A DNA stretch of 18,902 nucleotides from an uncultured Collinsella sp. (lineage in GTDB: Bacteria; Actinomycetota; Coriobacteriia; Coriobacteriales; Coriobacteriaceae). The position numbers were made by a program, and so were the translations under genes. Below, piece by piece: positions 6,671 through 14,500 of the stretch. The notes beneath the pieces are model-generated. The model saw only the letters and a list, made by a program, of their open reading frames with translations. It had not been told where the DNA came from and did no database searches. The DNA is taken from positions 1 through 18,902 of the forward strand of contig USNA01000003.1 in assembly GCA_900555955.1 (NCBI GenBank). The letters run 5' to 3'. Every line of letters starts with the position of its first letter. The first letter of the stretch is position 1.

Positions 6671-8140
6671 CTACTTCGCGAGTCGATACCGTTGTCGCGG
6701 GCTGCGCGGAGGCTCCATCGCCTCAATCTTGCCCGCACCAATCAAGCCTTTTATGTGGTTGGAAACGGCGCTCCTGCTCAAACCCGAAGCGTCGGTGAGC
6801 TCCTTGGTCGAGGCCGAAGAATGTGTTGCCAGGTAATCCAAGATTGCCTCGTCCACATGCCCCACAGACGTCACCTGTTCCGCCCGCATTATCTTTCGCT
6901 TATCGAACGTCAACGAAAAAGAAACTGTCGAGTTCTTTGGTTCGGGCGGCAACATGTTTGCCCGCTCGAGCTGCTCACCTATCTCCTGATAACCAGTGCC
7001 GCGATTTTCGACCACGTAGCCACCGTCTGGGTACGGCGTGGTCTCGAGGATATTTGAAAGGAACTGGTTTCTGGATGACGAAACCCCAGAAACTCCCAGC
7101 GAATCGATCGTTACGTCGCCGTACAGCCCGCCGGGATTGAGAATCTCGACGCGGTCGATATACAAGTTGACCTGCACTTGTGAGCCGCGCGCGGCGGAAG
7201 AGTAGTCGCGGTGCATGAGCGCGTTCGCCACCGCCTCGCGCAGCGCCACGGGCGGATAATCGGGCACATCTTTCCGGAACGCGCCCTCGATAACCGCTGC
7301 GTTTCGGGTGTTTCTCGCAACGGCGACAAGCACGTCCTCAATCATGAAAGGGATCGGACCCAAAATGGTCTGAGAATCCACAAAACGCTTGTTATCACTT
7401 ACTCGCTGCGTTTTTGTGGTCCCGGGGTACGCCGTAAAGGTCACATTGAGACGTGGGAAGAACTTTTGCGGAAACCGTCCCATCGCGACAATTGCAGCAA
7501 GCGTCGGCACGATTGCGTCGTCCACCCTTTTGGTCACATGCAGGTCAAGGAGAATCTCATCGTCGCTTCTGGTGCCCAAAAGCCTAGGGTGTAGCTCGCG
7601 CTGGCGTTTTATAAACCCTTGCAAAAGATCGGCGTCAAGGTCATCGAGCGTGGCACCTTCGACCGGCTCGTCGTCGTATGTAGGCTGAACATGCTCCTCC
7701 ATAAAGCGATCGATTTCGTAGGGAGTCATGCGCCGGTCGCCGTCGCCCGTACGGATAAAGGACGAATCGTACATTCCGCGTGCCGCAATATAGCAGGGTT
7801 TATCGCGTGGATGCATTTCTTTGATGCGCGCGCAAAGCACCAGCTTACCCTCGAAGGGGAGCACTTGGATATCCGGCCTCACAACGGGCGTCAGCTTTTC
7901 ACATGCAGAAGAGAGGGCGTCTTGCATCTTGCGGGCATCAAAACCCTCGACGGGCATAAACCCGTTCTTTTCGGAAATGCCGAGGATGATAAAGCCGCCC
8001 TGCGCGTTGGAAAATGCCGAAAGCGTCTCGACGATGCTTTTGGGGAGCGCGCCCTTGGCTTCTTTTACTTCGTACTGCTGGGTGTCGTTTCCTATTGCCC
8101 GCAGATGATGGATAACCTGCGCCAACCACTCCTCATTCAT
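6671..8140 (-). CDS. AlbA_2 / GHKL-type ATPase / winged-helix regulator (COG2865-like)
   Basis: A 489-residue protein of the family of putative transcriptional regulators with a Schlafen-type AlbA_2 domain. Residues about 20-145 form the AlbA_2 domain (YEVKEAKGALP at 23-33, then SNAQGGFIILG at 44-54). Residues about 280-400 resemble a GHKL-like ATP-binding fold (REAVANALMHRDY at 301-313, NPGGL at 335-339, RGTGYQEI at 380-387). Residues 430-489 form a winged helix (STKELTDASGLSRSAVSNHI). ATG 8140 is chosen because GGGAGG lies 6 nt upstream. The longer open frame from GTG 8170 only translates the flanking repeat. Its substrate and targets are unknown. Relatives include regulators and some defence-linked proteins. 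Both ends are bracketed by near-identical iteron repeats, which suggests that it regulates itself through them or arrived as a repeat-flanked cassette. The domain call is firm and the role is open. Confidence 0.85.
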   Translation of the reverse strand: MNEEWLAQVIHHLRAIGNDTQQYEVKEAKGALPKSIVETLSAFSNAQGGFIILGISEKNGFMPVEGFDARKMQDALSSACEKLTPVVRPDIQVLPFEGKLVLCARIKEMHPRDKPCYIAARGMYDSSFIRTGDGDRRMTPYEIDRFMEEHVQPTYDDEPVEGATLDDLDADLLQGFIKRQRELHPRLLGTRSDDEILLDLHVTKRVDDAIVPTLAAIVAMGRFPQKFFPRLNVTFTAYPGTTKTQRVSDNKRFVDSQTILGPIPFMIEDVLVAVARNTRNAAVIEGAFRKDVPDYPPVALREAVANALMHRDYSSAARGSQVQVNLYIDRVEILNPGGLYGDVTIDSLGVSGVSSSRNQFLSNILETTPYPDGGYVVENRGTGYQEIGEQLERANMLPPEPKNSTVSFSLTFDKRKIMRAEQVTSVGHVDEAILDYLATHSSASTKELTDASGLSRSAVSNHIKGLIGAGKIEAMEPPRSPRQRYRLAK

Positions 8141-8150
8141 GCCGAACCTC

Positions 8151-8243
8151 CCAACTTTCCAACTTTCCACCTAACTTACCAGCTTTCCACTTAACTTTCC
8201 AGCTTTCCACCTTAGATGGCAAGTTAGGTGGAAAGCTGGAAAG
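8151..8243. repeat. Right copy of iteron repeat in the AlbA_2 gene leader
   Basis: A(A/G)CTTTCCAC units start at 8161, 8181 and 8201, exactly 20 bp apart, with a further partial unit near 8151. An inverted GTGGAAAGCT follows at 8229. The arms CTTTCCAGCTTTCCACCT (8195-8212) and AGGTGGAAAGCTGGAAAG (8226-8243) can form an 18-bp stem. The array covers the region just upstream of the AlbA_2 gene start at 8140, where an operator would lie. The 8175-8243 part is a direct repeat of 6567-6635. Confidence 0.9.
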
Positions 8244-8280
8244 CTGATGGGAAGCTGCAGTGCCCCTTTCCGACAGCGGG

Positions 8281-8483
8281 TGGACAGTTAGTTCAGATAC
8301 GTATTTTTAGCACCGGCAAAACTGCCTTCCGGTCCCCTGAGAGGCCCCGTTGACGGCATATTGCACGCCAATCGAATTCTTTCGGCTAGCAAAACCTTGG
8401 TTTTGGACTGCTTATTGCTCTAAAACGCACGCCGGGAACCTCTACGGCGGCTTGGATTTATACGTATCTGAACTAACTGTCCA
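8281..8483. mobile_element. 203-bp inverted-repeat (MITE-like) element
   Basis: The ends are perfect 24-bp inverted repeats: 8281-8304, beginning TGGACAGTTAGTTCAGATAC, and its exact reverse complement at 8460-8483. The interior of about 155 bp has no convincing reading frame but contains small hairpins (CAAAAC/GTTTTG near 8390-8407, ACCGG/CCGGT near 8312-8333). The size and the perfect ends suit a non-autonomous miniature transposable element. No target-site duplication is visible at the borders, so a structured transcript or a very long attenuator stem remains possible. It lies between the giant-gene terminator and the AlbA_2 gene leader. Confidence 0.65.
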
Positions 8484-8516
8484 GCAGGGGCCTCCAGACG
8501 AGTCCGCGCGGGCAGG

Positions 8517-8548
8517 AAAGGGGGCAGCAACCGGGTGGTTGCCGCCCC
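8517..8548 (-). terminator. Terminator of the giant GLUG-repeat gene
   Basis: On the minus strand a 12-bp stem (GGGGCGGCAACC, loop of 4, GGTTGCTGCCCC, one G-U pair) at 8521-8548 is followed by CTTTCC. It starts 8 nt after the stop codon at 8557-8559. The T-run is short, but the stem is strong and the position is right. Confidence 0.7.
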
Positions 8549-8556
8549 TCGCGTAG

Positions 8557-11500
8557 CTAGTTGGTTTTCGTCTCGTGCCGAATGCCCTCGGTGTTGATGC
8601 GCGCTAGCGTGTACGTCACGTAGTCGGAGTGCGAATAGCCATCAAGGTTGCTAACGTTGACCGGTGTGTCGTCGACAACGTTGCCGGTCATAATATTGGC
8701 CGTAAGCACCAAGCGGTAGTTTGCGTAAGTTTGGTTCTCACCCTCAACATTCGTATTCACTTTAACGCGGAAGGCATGCTTAAAGGCAAGGCTGTTGCCG
8801 TCGCGCGTGAGGAACGCGCCGTTGGTCTTGGTGTCGGTGAACACATAGCTGTTGCCGTCGGCGGATGCCGCACCCGTGCCTAGGTAATCGCTGCCGAGCA
8901 CCGTAATGTAGTTCGAGATATCGCCGACCGGAGCATAGCCGCCATTATCTTGCCGCTGCTCCAGGCTCAGCGTGTAGGTCACCGTGCTTGCGGCGTCGAT
9001 CTTAGCCTCGGCGCCCGTGAGCTTGCTCAGGTCGTAGGTACCCACCAGAGCGATCTCGCCGTCAGCGGACTTGAGGTCATCGATGTTGATGCCCAACTGG
9101 GATTTCTTAGACGCCTCGAGCGCGATGGTCGATGAGCCCACATCCATACGGTAGTAGCCGGCGCCGCCATCGTTGTATGCCGAGTTGCTACTGGTGCTGA
9201 GCGTGTCGGCATGCGTGGAAAGGTACGCGCGGTAGTTGGGTTTGGTGTAGCGGTCGGTGCCGCTGTTCTGCGAGGCCACGATACCCGCCTGGCAGGCAGG
9301 CTCCGTCATGGTGAGCGCGGCCCTCATGGTAACGGTGAAGGCGTTGACATGGTTCTTGGCGATCTCGCGCAGGCCCGACATGTCGATGGGATTACTCTCA
9401 GCATCGGCAAGCACCAGTGACATGTCGCCACCGTTCGCAGTCCAACTAAGGCCCGACACCACTGGGGTCTCCTTCGTGCCGGCCAGATTCCAACCCGACC
9501 CGCCCCAGGTGTAGTAGTTATCACCCACCTTAACGTAGAACTCATACGTGCCCTGCGTGCCCGTGGGGTATCCTACCGAGCCCGCGATGACGCCATCGTG
9601 ATAGGTGACAAGCGACGAATCGAGCTGATAATACAGCGCGTCAGAGCTCGTGTATTGCTGGCTCGAGTCAAACGTCACGGTGTCGCTCACGTTCATGGAA
9701 AGCGAATAGGTGGCTTCCTTGAGCTCCATCCGGTTGATGCTGTCCCTGTTGTCGACGAGGTTACGCTTGTTGTCAACGAGGCTGTGCGTGTAGTTTGATG
9801 CCACGCTGTAGGTCGAGGGCGTATTCTGGTGCCCATCCTCGGCAGCCTTGCCGTCGGCTGCTATCTTGCCTCGCAGCAGGTAGTTGATGTGCTCGTTGAG
9901 GCTCGTGTCCACCGTAGTTGCGGTGTAGCCGTTGACACCCGCAGAGCCCGCCGGCGTGCGCACCACCAAGTAGAAGTTCTCGCTCTTGGGCTCTTCCTTA
10001 TCAACGGAGAGGGTATAGAACGTGCCCGTCGCGTCGGAAGAAGTGCGCGCGCGGTAGTACGCACCGCCGACCTTGGCGCCAGCCATCTTCGCGAGTTCGG
10101 CCTGGCTCTTGTCCTTGACCTCGTCATCGGCGAGCTTGACCCAAGCGCCGTCCTTGTCCTCCTCGGCCTCATCGGCCTTCACGCCCACGGTTTCACTCAG
10201 CCACGGCTCGACGTAGGCCTTCTTGCTAGCGTCCACAAACTCGGTGAGTTTGACCGACGCCGCTCCGCCCGCGCCCACCGTGCAGTGGTATTCACGGTTG
10301 TTATGAGCAGTGTCCACGAGCGTAAGCTGCGTGCCCTTGGGCAGCGTGGCGCCAAAGGTGATGCTTTTGTTGAGCGGGCCCATGGAGCCGCCGGCTTCGA
10401 GCAGCGGATTCCAGCCGCAATCGACTGCCTTACCCCGGGCGCTGCCATAGGTCCAGGTAAGGTAACCGGTCATGGTATCGCCGCTGCTCACAAGCACGTG
10501 ATTGTCGTATTGAGTCGCAAAGTCGGCAGCCTTGAAGTTCGCGCCCTCGGAGTAGGTGGCGGTGAAGTCAATCTCGAGCATGCGCTTAACGATGATGGGC
10601 ACCTGCACGCGGTAGCTCTGGCCGGCCTCGCTAAAAGTGACCGTGAGCAGCGTGAAGCGGCCCCGCTCGTTGTCCCAGTCGGTACTCGCGCGGAAAACCA
10701 TGGAGCTCGTGCCGTTGTTGAGCACCTTGAGCGTGGGCGTTTGCGAGGCGGTTGCGTCCTTGACGAAGGCGCCGTTATCGGCAAGCGAGAAGACCTCAGC
10801 GGTGGCGGTCACGTGCTTGGCGCTGCCGTTGAGACGGCGGGCATCGGAAAAGCCGCCGTTAGTCACGATGTTCAGATACTTCTCGACCGTCGTCGTGTCG
10901 TTGCCGGGAATCATGAGTACAGGGAAGTCGGTTGCAGCCTTCTTGCCCGAAGTAACGTTGTTGGTGTTGAAAGTGCTCTTTGCGCTGTCCGCGCTATAGG
11001 TTTTCTTGTTTTGGTACGCGCCGGCATCATTGATGCCGCAGATATTGGTATAGGTGTAGCGGCCGGCAACACTGGTGTCTGCCTCGCTCTGGATGGTCGT
11101 CGCGGTGTCAATGGCGGCACCGTCGCCAAACAGATAGCGATCAGTGGTGTCGTCGTTGGAGGCACGCACCGTCAGCGTGCTCACGGGGCTCGTAGTCACG
11201 TACGGGCTTGCCGCCGTGGTGGCGGTATCGTCCGCACCGTAGAGTGTGGTGTCCTTGCCGGGTACGTCGAGCCTGTCGTTGTAGTCTCCGAACGCGATGT
11301 AGGTTTTCTTGTTTACGGCGGTCGTATTGTCCGTGTAAACCATCGACGGCAGGTCGCTCGTGGTCTTGCCGTCGCCAGGCTTAACGTCCACGCCCGCTGC
11401 GGAGAGGCTGTACTGATTATCTCTTGTGTCAACCTCGCCCAAGAGCACGCCCTGCTTAACCCCCGATTTGTAGGTGTTGCTGTCCATGAGCACGTTTACC

Positions 11501-14500
11501 AGATGGAACTGACCGCGTCCATCGCCCGCAATGCCGCCGTTGGAGGTTCCGCCAAACGTGGTGTTGGAAACCTTTGTGTTGGTGACGTTGATGACATCGG
11601 ACCCGCTGTTAATCGCGCCAAGTAGACCGCCGCTCCAGCTGCCCTTGATCGCAGCGTTCTCAATTGCGATGTTGTTGCAGGTTATGTTCACATTGCTGAA
11701 GTAGTAGCCAATAAGCCCGCCCGAGCATTGGTCGGTACCGGCGACGTTGACATTCTTTACGCTGCAGTCCTTGAACCAATACTTGTTGGGGCTGCCGCTG
11801 CTCGTGACCTCGCCAATCAGTCCGCCCGCATTGCGGATTTTGAAGTTCTTTCCGGTACCATCGCCGATGATGGCGTTCTTGGTGCCGGTCCCGGCATCAA
11901 TGCGCACGTTGCTCATAGAAATAACGCCGCCATCGGCGCGTCCGACCACGCCGCCAGCGCCCATATACTTATCGGTATTCGACCCAGTGGCAAGCACATT
12001 TACCCCAGAGATGACTGCCGTGCTCGACCGGACCGCTGTGGTGGTGCCGATGTTGGTATTGACCGAGAGGTTGCTTGATTTAGCAAAGCCGAGCACACCG
12101 CCCACGTAGGGTGTTGCCCCCGTGGCGGTTATGGTCGAGCTTTTGCCAACAGCCTTTTCACTCACCCCTTTGGCCGCGCTTGTCCACACGCGACAAGCCG
12201 CGGCGACCGTACCCACGTAGCCGCCGACGTACTTCTCGCCCGTGACGTTAAGGTCGGTATATGAGCAGTCATCGAGATACGCGGTCGCCCGTGCGTCGCT
12301 GAACGCAACCATATAGGTTCTGTCCTTGCTTAAACTTCGGCTGGCGCGGCCCGAGCTGCCAAGAAGCCCTCCCACGCTCTTTGCGCCCGACACGGTGCAG
12401 TTATTCATCTGCACGTTGCGGTAGACGCCGCACGTGTTGCCATCGTAGTTAGCCGTTGCGCCCGCCAAAAGACCGGTGCCGATAAGGTCGTTCGATGCCG
12501 TTCCCGTTGTGGCGCCGCCGTTGGCGGCGATATAGGTGAGCGCTACATTGCAGCTGCTAAAGGTAAGGTCTTTGACCTGCGCTCCACCGTTCGCGGTGAC
12601 GCTCTGCCCCACATTGGTAGAGGTAAACATCACGGTGTTGAATAGTCCGCCCACGCCCGAGACCTTATAGTCGTCATCGGCGTATTCGACGGCGCCGTAG
12701 GCAGCGTCTTTGGTGCCCACCGTGATGGTGGCTCCGTTGCCGTCGATCGTGGCCACGTGCGGCGTGATGCGGTCGCGTTCGGTGGTCGTTTCGTTCGAGT
12801 TGCAGGCATTGGAATAGTAGCGGCCGTTGAGGCCCACATATCCTGTGCCGTAGCCGGTCATATCGTAGGTGGTGCCCTGCTTGAACTCCAAGCTCATGCC
12901 GATCGATTTCGACGCGCACACATAGCCCGTTTGGTAGTCGGCAGCATAGGACGCCACCAGGTAGGGCGAGTTCACATCGTCATCAGGGTCAAGCGGGCCG
13001 TGCCACCCCTGCTTGCCGGGAGCTTTCTGGTCGTCGTTTTTGGCAGTCTCGAAATCACCGGCAGCGCCCATAGGCTTGCCCACGCAGTCGTAGCTGGCAT
13101 TTCGCACCTTGCCATATTCCTTGTTGCCAAACAGGTAGCCTTCTATCGCCGGATCTTGCGTATCGCTGCCCCAGTACGCCTTGGAGCCACGGAACACACC
13201 GTAATCGGCGTAGTTGGTATGTGCCGCGCCAGCGCCCGCGCCCGAGCTAATGATGGCCGAGAGCACCAAAAGGCCCTGGGCGTTTTCCACCGTAGTCACG
13301 GGCGCCTCAGCGTTGGTGCCGATGTACTTGTTGTCGGTGCCCGTGGGGGTGACACAGGGGGTTCCCTTGTTTATGAGCTCGTTGATTTTGTAGTTAGCGT
13401 CGCCGTTATCGACGTTGCAACCCTCGCTAAAGGCATAGCCGTCAATTACACGGCCAGCGTAGGGGTTGTCGTACAGGTCATAGCTTGCGCTACCCTCCGC
13501 AGAGGGCATGAACTTTTTCCTCTTTGTGCCGCCGCGCCACGATTTGCCCGTGTTGCGGAAGATCACGCCGCCACCCGCAATGGCACCAACATAACCGCCG
13601 ATGGGAACAAGGTACGAGTCGCCAGCAACGGTAAAGCCGTACGTCGTCGAGCCGCTATTTGGATCGTTTACGACCACACCATCAATAATGTTATCGCCGC
13701 CAAGGATGCAGCCGATAACGCCACCAAAGAACGACGTTGGGACACCGTCGGTATCCTTGGCAGAATAAGTAATCGTCGCCGATGCGTTCACATAGTTGAT
13801 GTTGAGGTTGCGCACTACGCTGCCATAGCTATAGGGAACCAGGCCGCGAAGCTCGCCGTTGTTGTTTTCAATCTCAATTGTTGCAGGCTCAGAGGACTTA
13901 GGGTCGCCAACAATAACGCCGCGGAACGGGTTGGCCTTATTGCCAAAGCCGCCAAATGAAGCCGCATCGACGGTAATCTTTTTGCCCTCAGCAGGCTCAA
14001 TGCTGTAATACGCACTTTGTATATAGCGGTGCATGGTTTCGTCGCTCAGCGTCTGCGCGGGGTCGGTCGTATCGCCGACCTTCCTCTCCCATTTTTTATC
14101 AGTACCTTTTGCCTGCTTATAGACGTACGTAACCTCATTGTCGGTCGAATTGCTGTTGCGGCGAGTGCAAAGCACGCTCTGTTCTGCGGCAATGGTGACT
14201 TCCCAGCCATCCAACGCCACGCTGTTGTTGATGTAGTTAGCGATGGCGTTCATTTCCGTCGCGTCCGTAACGGCGTACGGATCGCCATACGTACCGCATC
14301 CCGTCATCAGGTTAGGGATGCGCTGGTTAACCTTGATTTCGTGATACTGGACGCCATCCTCGGTGGCTTTTCCCTTGTAAACATAAGGAAGATAGTCACC
14401 AAACCGAGGATTCTTGGCATCTGCCGGCTTTTTATCAACCGTCACCAAGCCATTAGGGGTGGCATAGGTTTCTTTGTCGTAATACCAAAGCTGCTTGCCG

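Noticed and set aside
8141..8170. An N-terminal extension of the AlbA_2 protein starting at GTG 8170
   Set aside because: The added ten residues are a translation of the iteron repeat, and a good ribosome site sits directly before ATG 8140.
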